A stretch of 64,000 bases of DNA from assembly GCA_041399065.1 (NCBI GenBank), contig JAWKTN010000003.1, forward strand, positions 372,001-436,000, given 5' to 3'. A program made the position numbers and the translations under genes. Below the pieces are notes generated by a model, which was not told the DNA's origin, searched no databases, and saw only the letters and a program-made list of their open reading frames with translations. Numbering within the stretch: the stretch's first letter is position 1; the number at the start of each line of letters is the position of its first letter. This document shows, one piece after another, positions 1-10,700 of this stretch. The stretch is from JAGQPD01 sp020426865. Lineage in GTDB: Bacteria > Planctomycetota > Planctomycetia > Pirellulales > Pirellulaceae.

Positions 1-1395
1 GGCATCCGGATTGTATTCGTGCTTGTTAGGCTGGATCGCGTTCCCGTCTGAATCGGCGACGTTGTAACCGTATTCATCCGTTTGACCATGGACGTACCCG
101 GACTTGACCCCTCCACCTGCCAACCAAATCGTAAAGCATCTCGGGTGGTGATCGCGCCCATAGTCCGTAGCTGAAAGTTTGCCTTGTGAATAGCACGTGC
201 GTCCGAACTCACCCCCCCAAATTACCAACGTATCTTCCAGCAATCCGCGTTGTTTGAGATCTTTGATTAGCGCCGCCGAAGCTTGATCGGTCTCGCGTGC
301 CTGTGCGCGAATTCCGCCGGGCAAACCGTTGTGTTGGTCCCAACCCTGGTGATAGAGCTGAACGAAGCGGACCCCTCGCTCTACCAACCTCCGCGCGAGC
401 AGGCAATTAGCAGCATATGATCCGGGGGTGCGAGCATCATCGCCATACATCGCGACGGTTGCTTCAGATTCGCTAGCGAGATCGGTCACTTCCGGAACGC
501 TCATCTGCATTCGGTGAGCCAATTCGTACTGCTGGATTCGCGATTCAATTTCGGGATCAAGCTCGGATGCATATTGGTGCCGGTTCAATTCCGCGAGTTT
601 TTCCAGCAGGACTGCCCGGCTGTGTGGTTGGATTCCCGCGGGGTTCGACAAGTACAGCACCGGTTCCTTGCCACCGCGAAAGCGAACTCCTTGATAGCGT
701 GAATCAAGAAACCCCGAACCCCACAATCGCGCATACAGCGGTTGGCCCCCTTGCCCCGTGCTGATCAACACCACAAAAGCTGGCAGATTGTCATTCTCGC
801 TGCCCAGCCCATAAGAAAGCCACGCACCGAACGACGGTCGCCCGGCAAGTTGCGATCCCGATTGGAGAAACGTAATTGCCGGATCATGATTAATGGCTTC
901 GGTGTACATCGAGCGTACAAAACACAGATCGTCGGCGATCTCCGCGGTGTGAGGCAACAATTCGCTCAGCCACATGCCATTTGATCCGGCTTGCTGAAAT
1001 TGGAACGCCGAGCCGGCCAACGGAATCGACGCTTGGTGGGCGGACATCCCGGTCAGACGTTGATTGCTGCGAACACGGGCGGGCAACTGCTGGCCATGGT
1101 GTTCTTTCAGTAGCGGTTTGTGATCAAAAAGTTCCAATTGGGAAGGGCCGCCACTTTGAAAGAGGTATATTACGCGTTTCGCGCGCGGCGGAAAATGGTA
1201 GCGGCCCGTGCCCTTCTCCGCCGACGGCGTGTTCGCCAACGCGTTTTGCGTTCCCAACAATTGGCCAAGCGCCAGCGCGCCCAGTCCGGTGGCCTGGCGG
1301 CTGAAAAAGTGCCGACGATTCATTGCCAACCCACCGAGCCCCGCGTCAACTCGGGCTGGCTGGCCCAGCAAAGTGACGATACCTCGTTGCGTCAT
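1..1395 (-). CDS. DUF1501 family protein, Tat-exported (C-terminus outside window)
   Basis: The minus-strand frame is open from 1395 to the left edge, so the C-terminus is missing. ATG at 1395 lies 25 bp after the stop of the neighbouring gene; a second in-frame ATG at 1323 starts directly with MNRRHFFSRQ and a hydrophobic stretch, which looks like a twin-arginine signal, so 1323 may be the true start. The visible part contains the family-typical segments VIYLFQSGGPSQLELFDHKP and FVRSMYTEAINHDPA. DUF1501 proteins are alkaline-phosphatase/sulfatase-fold proteins abundant in planctomycetes, and their substrates are unknown. They are usually encoded next to DUF1549/DUF1553 cytochrome proteins, exactly as here, which suggests the pair acts together outside the cytoplasmic membrane. 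The pairing is seen; joint function is inferred. Confidence 0.88.
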   Translation of the reverse strand, partial: MTQRGIVTLLGQPARVDAGLGGLAMNRRHFFSRQATGLGALALGQLLGTQNALANTPSAEKGTGRYHFPPRAKRVIYLFQSGGPSQLELFDHKPLLKEHHGQQLPARVRSNQRLTGMSAHQASIPLAGSAFQFQQAGSNGMWLSELLPHTAEIADDLCFVRSMYTEAINHDPAITFLQSGSQLAGRPSFGAWLSYGLGSENDNLPAFVVLISTGQGGQPLYARLWGSGFLDSRYQGVRFRGGKEPVLYLSNPAGIQPHSRAVLLEKLAELNRHQYASELDPEIESRIQQYELAHRMQMSVPEVTDLASESEATVAMYGDDARTPGSYAANCLLARRLVERGVRFVQLYHQGWDQHNGLPGGIRAQARETDQASAALIKDLKQRGLLEDTLVIWGGEFGRTCYSQGKLSATDYGRDHHPRCFTIWLAGGGVKSGYVHGQTDEYGYNVADSDGNAIQPNKHEYNPDA

Positions 1396-1420
1396 GATCC
1401 CAACTTTCGATTCATTTTCG

Positions 1421-4400
1421 TTACCGTTTCCAGATCGTGGCGTCGGCGTTCAGCACTGCCTGTACCACGTACATGGTAGCCGCCGCTGAAGCTGCGGGCA
1501 CATCCTTCGCTGGTGGCGATTCACCGTTGGCCAGCAATGCTTTTGCTGTTTGCGAGTCCTGTTGGAGATCAGCCACTTGCGTGTCGTATAGCTCATGTAG
1601 CGTCTGTAGCTCGAATGCGTCGCATGGCCGGCCGGCTAGACGGCGGAATATCCAATGGATGCGTTGATCGATGTCGTCAGGGGAGGCTTTCATTGCCTGT
1701 TCGGCCAGCACGCGGGCCGCTTCGACAAATTGGATGTCGTTCAGCAGCACGAGTGCCTGCATGGGCGTATTTGTTGAAGGTCGTTGCATCGTGCAAGTCT
1801 CACGTGACGTCGCATCGAAAACCAGCATGTTCGGCATGGGTGTCGTACGCTTCCACACGGTATAGAGACTCCGGCGATAGAGAGCCTTGCCTACGCTTTG
1901 CCGATAAGCCGGTGTCATGGAATTGTTTTCGCGCCACAGATTGGGTGGTTGATACGGGCTTACCGGCGGCCCCCCCACTTCACGCGACATCAAACCGCTG
2001 GACGACAACGCCAAATCGCGAATCATCTCCGCACTCAATCGCCGACTGGGCCCCCGCGCCAGCAAATCGTTTTCGGGGTCGCGACGGCGCAACTCCAGAG
2101 AACATGCCGACGTCTGCCGGTATGTCGCCGATAAGACAATGCGCCGGCACAATGCCTTAGTATCCCAACCCGATTCGATGAATTGCCGGGCCAAATAATC
2201 CAATAACTCGGGGTGCGTTGGCAATGAACCCTGACGCCCAAAGTCATTGGCCGTCGCGACCAGTCCGTGTTCGAAAAAGTTCTGCCAGATGCGATTCACC
2301 GCCACACGGGCTGCCAATGGATGGTTAGGGTTCGTTAACCACATCGCCAACCCTAGTCGGTTCTGCGGGTAGGTAACGGGCATCGTGCCAATCGCCGCGG
2401 GCGTTGAACAATCGACGCGCCGATCCTCAGTCTTCGGCGCATCGTATTGGCCCCGCGCGAGAACGTAAGTATCACGTCGAGTGGGCATCTCTCGCATGAC
2501 CATGGTTTCGAGGACAGGCGTTCGTGCCTCCAGAAATTTCTGCGCTGTCTCGGCGACGATCGCCGCTGCCGCCTGGCACTTCTCGTCGCGACTCGCATAA
2601 AACTGCAACCAGTCATCGCGAACGAATTGGTCCTTGTCAACGGATGCCCACTGGTTCTTTTGCGCGACTATCTCGACGCGCGAGAGTGGCAGATCAAACA
2701 CGACGATCTCGTCGATGCGGCCGTTCTTGAACCCCGGCGAACGAAACCGCTCGCCAACAACAAATCCCGTTCCGCCCGCAGCCGGTGCCTTCTCCAGATT
2801 GTCGCGTAACAGGCGATTCTCCGCTTGCCCGTTGACATACAACTGCATGCCAGCCGCCCGACCACTGCCGTCGTTGACCATCGCCACATGGATCCAGCAA
2901 TCGGTCGGTACTTCGTTCACCGTCTCGATGGCGATCGCGTTGCCAGGCCAAAATCGCGCGGTGCTAAAGCGAAGTCGGCCCGCGTAGAGTCCCAGTTCGG
3001 TGCCAAAAAAACCGACATCGGTACCTCCCTGACGGTGAATGATCACGCCGGTCTGCGTTTCGCTGGGGACCAACAGCCAACACGCGATCGTATACCGATC
3101 CCACGCGTTGAGCCCGCCCGCTACATTGGGAAACTCTGCCGCGTCATCGCCGGTCAATCGCAGCGCATTTCCACGGTATCCTTCCACCATCTCGTTGGCA
3201 ACCGATGTCTTGCCCGCCATCTTGGCATCAATGTCGTTACGAAGCTCGCTTTCAGCGGTGATCTCGTCCAGCGAAAATCGCGCCGACGGCTGCAAGTCAA
3301 CTGTCCACGCGCGAAACGAAGTATGCCATTGGGGAAACGTCTCGGTCAGCGACGCGACCGCAGCGCGATAATGCCCCTCGGCCGCCGATCGTTCGCGTTC
3401 CGTCTGTAACAACACTTGCTGCTGTGGTTCGTCGGGAAGTAACAACGTGGGCGTGGGAACTCGACTGCTGTCGTGATAAGTTCCCCATTCGTCGATATTG
3501 TTAAAGAAGGCAAATAGGCCATAGTAATCTCGCTGGGAAATGGTGTCATATTTATGATCGTGGCACCGAGCACATTCGAGTGTCATGCCGAGCATCGCAC
3601 TGCCAAAAGTATGGACACGATCGGCTGCATACTCCGTGCGCCATTCTTCCTCGATGCTCCCTCCTTCATTCGTCTGGCGATGGAGTCGATTAAAGGCCGT
3701 TGCCAGAATCTGATCCGCTGTCGCATCCGGCAGCAAGTCGCCTGCAAGCTGTTGTGTTAGAAACCGATCGTACGGTAAGTTCTCGTTGAACGCCCGGACC
3801 ACCCAGTCACGATACGGCCATGTCGGACTCAATTGGTCCGATTGATATCCGTAGGAATCCGCGTATCGAGCCGCATCCAGCCAGGCAATCGCCATGTGTT
3901 CGCCGAAATGAGGCGACGCCAAAAGTCGATCCACAACCCGATCATACGCCCCGTCCAATGCGTCCTGTTGAAATGACTCGAGCTCCTCAGCGGTCGGCGG
4001 GAGACCGGTAAGGTCCAATGTCACACGTCGCAGCCAACGCCATCGCTCCGCCTCCGGCGATGGACCCAAACCCTCCGCTTTCAGCCTGGCAAGCACCAAA
4101 CGATCGAGAGTCGCACGCTGCCAAGCGTCGGTCGCCGCTTCGTCTGCCGCTACCGACTTAGACGGATTGTCGTCAATCGGACGCAACGACCAATGCTGCT
4201 CGTACCGCGCACCATCCATGATCCATTGCCGAATCTTCGTGATTTCATCCGTGCTAAGCCCAAGCCCCGAATCGATCGGAGGCATACGATAACTTGAATC
4301 GTCCGACGTCATCCGCTGCCAGGCAACGCTTTGCTCAAGATCACCAGCTACGAACGCACGCCCCTCACCACCAGGGAGTTCGCCCAGCGCCGACACGGCG

Positions 4401-4630
4401 ATGTCCAATCGCAAGCCCGTCGTGTTCGCTGATGCGTCAGGTCCGTGACACACCAGGCAACGATCAGATATCAGCGGCTGGATGTCGCGTGAGAACGTAA
4501 TCTGTTCCTGGGAGGACACCCGTTCCCCAAATACCAACGTCCAAATCACTAAGAATGCCGCCGGCAAACCTTTCACAACAATCTTTCTAGTCACCGATCT
4601 CCCCAACCAACTCGCGTGTCTACTTCGCAT
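1421..4630 (-). CDS. Planctomycete cytochrome-c protein with DUF1549, LamG and DUF1553 domains
   Basis: About 1069 residues from the ATG at 4630. The frame stays open to 4984, but that extra stretch is low-complexity and includes a 15-bp tandem repeat, whereas 4630 starts just before a signal-like segment. Order: hydrophobic N-terminus (about 20-40), PSCyt1-type haem motif CLVCH (58-62), DUF1549 core (RRVTLDLTGLPPT and following, with a second CxxCH in LECARCHDHKYD), a LamG/concanavalin-like insert (DRYTIACWLLVPS region), and DUF1553 at the C-terminal third (AVNRIWQNFFEHGLV, THPELLDYLA). Two CxxCH motifs suggest covalent haem, hence an exported redox protein, but the biochemical role of the family is not established. 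It is followed after 25 bp by the DUF1501 gene, so the two are probably co-transcribed. Confidence 0.9.
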   Translation of the reverse strand: MRSRHASWLGRSVTRKIVVKGLPAAFLVIWTLVFGERVSSQEQITFSRDIQPLISDRCLVCHGPDASANTTGLRLDIAVSALGELPGGEGRAFVAGDLEQSVAWQRMTSDDSSYRMPPIDSGLGLSTDEITKIRQWIMDGARYEQHWSLRPIDDNPSKSVAADEAATDAWQRATLDRLVLARLKAEGLGPSPEAERWRWLRRVTLDLTGLPPTAEELESFQQDALDGAYDRVVDRLLASPHFGEHMAIAWLDAARYADSYGYQSDQLSPTWPYRDWVVRAFNENLPYDRFLTQQLAGDLLPDATADQILATAFNRLHRQTNEGGSIEEEWRTEYAADRVHTFGSAMLGMTLECARCHDHKYDTISQRDYYGLFAFFNNIDEWGTYHDSSRVPTPTLLLPDEPQQQVLLQTERERSAAEGHYRAAVASLTETFPQWHTSFRAWTVDLQPSARFSLDEITAESELRNDIDAKMAGKTSVANEMVEGYRGNALRLTGDDAAEFPNVAGGLNAWDRYTIACWLLVPSETQTGVIIHRQGGTDVGFFGTELGLYAGRLRFSTARFWPGNAIAIETVNEVPTDCWIHVAMVNDGSGRAAGMQLYVNGQAENRLLRDNLEKAPAAGGTGFVVGERFRSPGFKNGRIDEIVVFDLPLSRVEIVAQKNQWASVDKDQFVRDDWLQFYASRDEKCQAAAAIVAETAQKFLEARTPVLETMVMREMPTRRDTYVLARGQYDAPKTEDRRVDCSTPAAIGTMPVTYPQNRLGLAMWLTNPNHPLAARVAVNRIWQNFFEHGLVATANDFGRQGSLPTHPELLDYLARQFIESGWDTKALCRRIVLSATYRQTSACSLELRRRDPENDLLARGPSRRLSAEMIRDLALSSSGLMSREVGGPPVSPYQPPNLWRENNSMTPAYRQSVGKALYRRSLYTVWKRTTPMPNMLVFDATSRETCTMQRPSTNTPMQALVLLNDIQFVEAARVLAEQAMKASPDDIDQRIHWIFRRLAGRPCDAFELQTLHELYDTQVADLQQDSQTAKALLANGESPPAKDVPAASAAATMYVVQAVLNADATIWKR

Positions 4631-4685
4631 GCAGGTCCACACCTTCCGCAATTCCGATTCTACCTTGGTCCCGTGGCGTCTGCGC

Positions 4686-4730
4686 GGCGGCAAGGACACT
4701 GGCGGCAAGGACACTGGCGGCAAGGACACT
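4686..4730. repeat. 15-bp tandem repeat, three perfect copies
   Basis: Unit GGCGGCAAGGACACT occurs three times without mismatch at 4686-4700, 4701-4715 and 4716-4730. It lies upstream of the chosen start of the DUF1549/DUF1553 gene, in its probable leader. In the extended minus frame it would encode VSLPP repeats. Confidence 0.95.
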
Positions 4731-4997
4731 GGCATGTCAGGACGTTCGCTTGATGGCCGCTCGTCAGGAGGATATGTGTGCCAAATAAAAAAAGCGAAAA
4801 ACAGGTCCATTTTAGCGATTTGGGGGGCCCGAGTGCGTGCGACGATGAAGCGTCGAGTTATATGGCCCAAAATAATGGATATTAGGGGAAAAAGCAGATT
4901 GACGCGACGGTCGCTACCTACTTTACTATGGTCTGCGTACGTGGCTGGGCCGCGCCCCTGAATGCTCCCAAGGAAGGCATGCAATTTCCGATCCCAT

Positions 4998-5018
4998 TGC
5001 GTATTGCGTACTGCGTAC
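4998..5018. repeat. Heptamer tandem repeat TGCGTA(T/C), three copies
   Basis: TGCGTAT, TGCGTAC and TGCGTAC lie end to end about 65 bp upstream of the LamG PEP-CTERM start; another TGCGTAC is nearby at about 4935. It could be a regulatory site array or plain slippage. Confidence 0.7.
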
Positions 5019-5081
5019 TGAGGTGATGACGGGGGACATTGATTTTGGAAACTGTGGTTTGATTGAACGGGAGCTACGCTA

Positions 5082-5885
5082 ATGAAGGTGTTTGAATTAT
5101 TGTCGGTCGCTGGTGCGGCTGGGTTCGTGCTGATGGGGGCACTAAATTTGGAGCCCGCCCAAGGCGTGGAAGTGGCTCATTACACATTTGACGATGCGTC
5201 AGCGCTTGGTGCCGACGCTACGGGCAACTACAACGGCACGCCGATGGGCGATGCTTCTCAGACGGCTGGGGTGGTTGGCGAAGGTGCCTTGGCTTTGGAC
5301 GGCGATGGCGACATTGTCCACGTCGGTGGCGGCGCTGGTTTTTCGGCGTTGGATGACGATGGCGACGGCTGGTCGGTGACTGCGTGGGTGCAGACATCGG
5401 GCAACGGTGGCGTACAACGGGTCTTCTCGACGTACATGCCAGGTGGCTGGAATGGCGGTCAAGGGTGGGGCGTTGGCATGCGTCAAGACCTGGGAAGTCC
5501 GCAACTGCTATCGACGACCTATGGCGTGGTTGATATGCAGCAAGGAACCAACGTGTTGGATGGCAACTGGCATCACGTTGCGTATGTCTTCCGCAACAAC
5601 GCTGGCAGCGTTGCGACCGACTACTATGTGGACGGGGCGTTGGAGTCGAGTGCCGAGCCGGCAAATGGTTTCGGCATCAACGACACGGCGGACGACTTCG
5701 TGATTGGTGCGTTGGGACTACCGACGGCACTACAATACTTCAACGGTTCGATCGACGATTTGCGGATCTTCGACAACGAATTGTCAGCAGGCGAGGTCGC
5801 AGCGATGGTGCCCGAACCGATGAGCGTGATCAGCCTGACGGTTGGCCTGTTGGGGTTGCTGGCGATTCGCCGCCGGGGCCGCTAG
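5082..5885 (+). CDS. LamG-domain protein with PEP-CTERM sorting signal
   Basis: 267 residues. A signal peptide spans about 1-29 (hydrophobic AGAAGFVLMGALNL), then one LamG/concanavalin-A-like domain (about 30-235; VAHYTFDD start, GNWHHVAYVFRNN and NGSIDDLRIFDNELS near the end), then a C-terminal VPEP motif, hydrophobic helix and RRRGR basic tail (about 242-267). This is the PEP-CTERM tripartite signal, which in other bacteria is recognised by exosortase-type transpeptidases. LamG domains usually bind carbohydrate or protein. The start is supported by a purine-rich GGGAG about 10 bp upstream. The LamG sequence is very close to LamG 1 and 2 of the large protein at 7705, so they are recent duplicates. 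No exosortase gene is in the window. Confidence 0.9.
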   Translation: MKVFELLSVAGAAGFVLMGALNLEPAQGVEVAHYTFDDASALGADATGNYNGTPMGDASQTAGVVGEGALALDGDGDIVHVGGGAGFSALDDDGDGWSVTAWVQTSGNGGVQRVFSTYMPGGWNGGQGWGVGMRQDLGSPQLLSTTYGVVDMQQGTNVLDGNWHHVAYVFRNNAGSVATDYYVDGALESSAEPANGFGINDTADDFVIGALGLPTALQYFNGSIDDLRIFDNELSAGEVAAMVPEPMSVISLTVGLLGLLAIRRRGR

Positions 5886-6080
5886 TCAGCCGAGTGGCGA
5901 CCTGTAAGAGATTCTTGCGAGAAAGCTTACGGGATCCGTCAGGGAGTTTGCTGGTATTGCATTTGATTTTTGGCAGAACCGGATACGGCAATTCATCTTT
6001 GCCGTGTTCGCGTTCTTGGGAATCGCGTTAAGCGTTGTCTTTTTTCGTAAACAGGAAGACGAGAATGGAGCGAGGGCACA

Positions 6081-7109
6081 ATGAAGGCATCGATGTTATT
6101 GGTGCGTCGTAGGGACCGCGGTTTTACGTTGGTTGAGTTGTTGGTGGTCATTGCCATCATTGGCCTCTTGGTTGCGTTATTATTACCGGCGGTCAATGCG
6201 GCTCGCGAAGCCGCACGGCGAACGCAGTGTTTCAACAACATCCGTCAAGCATCGCTAGCGGTCATCAATTACGAGTCGGCACGCGGCCGATTGCCGGCGG
6301 GTGCCTACAGTTGTTGCTGGGGAACATGGATTGCGGAAGTATTGCCGTATTTGGAAGAGGCAAGTCTCGGCGATCTTTATGTCCACGAGGGCAAGTACGA
6401 TCGACCCGATTCGTCGTATCGATATTCGGGCAGTCGCAATTTGCCGGTAACGACTCACTTCATCGATTCATTGACCTGCCCGACGGACGCGGGCAATCGC
6501 ACGACGCTGCCCGGATTTTTGAACATCACAAGTCACAACTATGCGGTGAATTTCGGCAACACCGGCTTCGTGGTCCGCGACGGTGACGTGAAGACTGGTG
6601 CCGAAGCGAAGGTGTTTGACGCTGTGTACGCAGGGGCGCCATTCACGATTAGTGGTTGGACCAACATTGAACACGATTATGTCGCGTTGAAGGAAATAAA
6701 AGACGGGACCAGCAAGACATACATGATGTCGGAGGTTGTACAAGGCTTAGGCAATGACCTGCGGGGGTTTTCCTGGTGGGGTTATGCGGCAGGTTTCTTG
6801 ACATATTTGCCGCCAAATTCTGATCAGCCCGACGTCATGCAAAGTGCGTCGTATTGCGATTCGCGTGAGCCGAACAATCCGCCGTGCGTCGGGCCACATT
6901 CGGCAAGTCGGCCGATGACCAATGCGGCACGTAGTCGTCACCCCGGTGGCGTCGTCACCGCCAATTGTGACGCGTCGGTGCAATTTACTTCTGATGATAT
7001 TTCGCTGGGTGTCTGGCGGGCGCTGAGTACATCGCAGGGCGCCGAAATCGTCTCTGGGGACGATGTGTATGGAACGCCCGTCAACGGAGGTGGGGGGACG
7101 ACGCGATGA
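6081..7109 (+). CDS. DUF1559 family protein with prepilin-type N-terminus
   Basis: 342 residues. The N-terminus carries a type IV prepilin/type II pseudopilin leader: RDRGFTLVELLVVIAIIGLL, cleaved by prepilin peptidase between G and F, followed by the planctomycete signature PAVNAAREAARRTQC. The body is DUF1559 (SBP_bac_10-like), ending in the family-typical H-x9-D segment (HPGGVVTANCDASV). These proteins are numerous in planctomycetes, and their exact function is unknown, possibly surface pseudopilus or secretion-related. GGAGCGAGG lies just upstream of the ATG. The last four bases overlap the next ORF (ATGA), which shows translational coupling with the lipoprotein downstream. Confidence 0.92.
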   Translation: MKASMLLVRRRDRGFTLVELLVVIAIIGLLVALLLPAVNAAREAARRTQCFNNIRQASLAVINYESARGRLPAGAYSCCWGTWIAEVLPYLEEASLGDLYVHEGKYDRPDSSYRYSGSRNLPVTTHFIDSLTCPTDAGNRTTLPGFLNITSHNYAVNFGNTGFVVRDGDVKTGAEAKVFDAVYAGAPFTISGWTNIEHDYVALKEIKDGTSKTYMMSEVVQGLGNDLRGFSWWGYAAGFLTYLPPNSDQPDVMQSASYCDSREPNNPPCVGPHSASRPMTNAARSRHPGGVVTANCDASVQFTSDDISLGVWRALSTSQGAEIVSGDDVYGTPVNGGGGTTR

Positions 7110-7600
7110 CTGCTTGGCCACTGGACGGCAAGTTGGCGTCATGTTCGCCGACGAGTTTTTTTTGCGGTGGGATGCTTTGCACCACGGCGCTGCTACTATC
7201 GATTGGCTGCAGCGGCGGCAATAAGTTAGGTCGCCAGGCGATTTCCGGCCAGGTGACGCTCGATGGCCAGCCCCTCGCGACGGGAAGTATTGAATTTGCT
7301 CCCAAAGACCCGATGGGACATTCCGGTGGCACTACGATTTCCGACGGGCAATATGCAATATCTGCGGAAAAAGGTTTGCCACTGGGCAGTTACTGGGTAC
7401 GGATTTTTTCTCCGGACCAGGCGCTGGCGGTGCCGGAAGAAGTCATGGTGCCCGGCTCCACTCGCGACGGTCCCAGCCAGCCTCCAGCTGCCGTCGATCG
7501 CATTCCGCCGCGGTACAACATGGAAACGGAGCTGTCGATTGACATCACCGAGGATGGGACACGAGAGTTTACCTTCGAATTGACGTCGCGCAAAAAGTAG
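7106..7600 (+). CDS. Small lipoprotein with a carboxypeptidase-regulatory-like fold
   Basis: 164 residues starting at an ATGA overlap with the DUF1559 stop. A hydrophobic stretch ends in LSIGC, a lipobox, so the mature protein would be lipid-anchored at that cysteine (about residue 35). The rest, with ISGQVTLDGQPLATGSIEF and GQYAISAEKGLPLGSYWVRI, is the beta-sandwich pattern of planctomycete proteins described as transthyretin/carboxypeptidase-regulatory-like, which typically follow DUF1559 genes. The 35-residue extension before the lipobox is unusual; a downstream ATG in GGMLCTTALLLSIGC would give a normal-length lipoprotein signal and may be used instead. Function unknown. Confidence 0.8.
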   Translation: MTAWPLDGKLASCSPTSFFCGGMLCTTALLLSIGCSGGNKLGRQAISGQVTLDGQPLATGSIEFAPKDPMGHSGGTTISDGQYAISAEKGLPLGSYWVRIFSPDQALAVPEEVMVPGSTRDGPSQPPAAVDRIPPRYNMETELSIDITEDGTREFTFELTSRKK

Positions 7601-7704
7601 TCGAATCGTCCGTTGCGAGCAACGCATCCAACGCGTCGTGTCACCGGTCGAAACCAGATCGGAAAGCGAGACGTTTTTAGAAACCAAATACGAGGAGATA
7701 CATC

Positions 7705-10700
7705 ATGAAAAGCTACTCCTGTTGGCTCGCGTCGGCCGTGCTTGCGACGATAACAACTTGCTCGGTTTTGAACACAAGCGGCCACGCGGCATTGGTAAGT
7801 CATTGGACGTTCGACAATCCTGCCAATGTGGGTGCCGATTCCGGAAGTGCAGGAAACAACGGTATCTTGCTCGGCAATGCTGCCCAAACCAATGACGCGA
7901 TTGTCGGGGGTGGGGCGTTGGCATTGGGTGGAACCGGTGACATTGTTGATGTCGGAGGTACCACATCGTTTAACGCGTTGGATGATGACGGCAATGGCTG
8001 GACGGTCGCCGGTTGGATCAAGACGACCGGCAATGGAGGCGTTTCGCGGCTCCTCTCGACGTACATGCCAGACGGATTCACCGCCAACGGTTGGGGCGTG
8101 GGGACCAGTGGTGATACGTTGTTGTATTCCACCACCTACGGCATTGTCGATATGCAAGGCAACGCCGGTACGGCACTCAATGGCAATTGGCAGCACGTCG
8201 CCTATGTCTATCGCAACAACGGGGGTAGCATCGCGACCGATTACTACGTGAACGGTTCGCTGCAAAGCAGCGCGACACCGGGGAATGCGTTTGGAATCAA
8301 CGATACAACGAACACCTTCGCGATCGGTGCTTTAGGATTGTCGACCGCCGACCAGCCGTTCCTAGGGAGCATCGATGACCTCCGGGTCTATGACACTGAA
8401 CTGACATCCGGTGAGATATTGACGCTGGTGACAGATGTTCTCGGAGGGTTTGTAACATTGGAAATCAATCGCGATAGTGGTGCCGTGAAGCTTACCAACG
8501 GAACTGGGGCCCCCGTCCCCTTTGCGGGCTATTCCATCAAATCGGCGCGCGAGTCGCTCAATCCAGGTACTTGGCTGTCGATTGCGGACAATTACGACGC
8601 CGACAGTGGCGGTACCGTCGACGGGGCCAACATATGGATCGAGGCAAGCTCATCGGGGAGCGATCTGAGCGAAATCGCACTTCGGCCCGCGTCGCTTGCG
8701 GTCGGACAGTCGATCAACTTGGGTACGACGTGGGTCCGCGGTCCGGTCGAGGACGTGACCATGCAGTTGCTGTTGGCCGACGGCTCGGGATTGCGACCAC
8801 GCATTGAGTATGTCGGCAACGGCGACCAATCGTTCCAACCAGGGGATTTGAATCTTGACGGTGCGGTCGACTCGGCCGATTGGCCGGTCTACAAAGCCGG
8901 CTTTCTCGCCGATCTGTCCGGGGGCACATTGGGGCAAGGCTACCTCCGCGGTGACATGAACTATGATGGCGTCAACGACGATGCAGATTTTCGTTTGTTC
9001 AAAGATGCGTATGATGCCGCGAATGGCGCCGGCGCGTTTGCCGCGATGCTGGCATCGGTACCAGAACCGACCGGTGTCCTTCCATGCCTGTTCGCAATGA
9101 CGATCCTTTGGAATGTTGGGCGTTGCGGCCGATCACACCGCCTGATGGCTGTATTGCTACTGGCCTTCGTCTCCGTCGCAACGCTTGCCGGTCGGGAGGC
9201 GTCTGCCGCCCTGACAAATCACTGGACTTTTGAAAACGCCGCCAACCTGGGCGCCGATAGCGTTGGCACGCAGAACGGTGTCGTCAACGGCGACGCGACT
9301 CAGACGGCTGGCGTGATTGGAACGGGCGCCCTGCTGCTGGATGGTGATGGTGACTTCCTGTCATTGAGCACGGGAGGGGCCCACTTCAGCACGTTGGATG
9401 ACGACAACGATGGCTGGAGCATCGCCAGCTGGGTCAACACAACAGGCAATGGCGGTGTCATGCGGATCATTTCGACGGATATGCCCGACGGTTTCACCGC
9501 GAACGGTTGGGGCCTGGGATTCCGCCAGGATCGTGGGAGCGATGAATTTATTTCGACGACCTACGGCATCGTCGACATGCACCAAGGCACCACGGCGTTG
9601 GACGGCCTGTGGCACCACGTCGCTTACGTCTTCCGCAATAACGGCGGCACCATTTCCACGGACTACTATTTGGATGGCGGCTTGGTAGGAACTACCGACG
9701 CGACTCAGGGTTTCCCGATGAATAACACCACGAGTCCTTACGCGATCGGTCGGCTCGGGCTCGGTACGGCACTGCAGTACTTCAATGGTTCGATCGATGA
9801 CCTGCGCGTCTATGATAACGAACTGTCCGCGCTGGATGTCCAGGAGATTTACGGCGGAGTCAGTTTGGATATGACACTCGAAGTCAACACGACGACTGGC
9901 GCCGTTACCCTCAAGAATACGACTCCCATCGATTTTGATGTCGATTTTTATCGCATTTCCAGTGCTGGCGGTGGCTTGCGCCCGACCAGTTGGAACAGCT
10001 TGCAGGATCAAGATTTTGAAGGGAGCGGCGCCAACAACAATACCGGCAACGGTTGGGAAGAATTGGGCACGCCGTCGGCAAACGACCTTGCCGAAGCTTT
10101 CCTGCAGGGAAGTTCGACCATCGCTCAAAACGCCGAGGTAGGTCTTGGTTTGGCATACAATCCGCAATCCGACCCGCGGGACATTGTTTTCCGCTATCAA
10201 TTGGCCAGCGGTGCCATGGTGGACGGAAACGTCGAGTACGTAGAGGGAGGTGTGTTGTTGGGGGACTACAATCAGAATGGTTCCGTCGATGCCGCCGACT
10301 ATACCATCTGGAAAGACAATTTCGGCGCCAACGTAGCTGCCGGAAGTGGTGCTGATGGTAACGGCAATGGCGTCATTGATGCTGCCGACTATACCGTGTG
10401 GAAAGATAATTTTGGTAACTCGCTGTCGGCAGCATCGACAGCCGCTGTTCCCGAGCCAGGCGTGGGGAGCATGGTGTTAACGATTTTGGGCGCGGCACTT
10501 CTTCGGCGCCGTCGACCGGGTCGGCCAACAATGAATCGGCCGCATCCTGTGGCCAAAAGAACGCAATGGATTCCGCTTTTGGCATTGGCGGCCGTGGCCG
10601 TTTTTCTTTCACCGGTGTTTGCGGCAAGTAGCGTCGATCGATCTTACTTGATGGGCGATGATTCCGCAGAGGGTGCGGTGGTGGGAAGCCCGGCGGGCGA

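Larger units (their letters stand above)
4631..5081. other. Divergent intergenic region with short tandem repeats
   Basis: 451 bp between the minus-strand DUF1549/DUF1553 gene and the plus-strand LamG gene, so promoters for both directions should lie here. The open frame of the minus-strand gene runs through most of it but does not read like protein. It contains a 3 x 15-bp repeat and a 3 x 7-bp repeat, listed separately. I could not place a convincing -35/-10 pair. Confidence 0.5.

Noticed and set aside
4631..4984. N-terminal extension of the DUF1549/DUF1553 protein
   Set aside because: Low complexity and a tandem repeat; the signal peptide begins only after the ATG at 4630.
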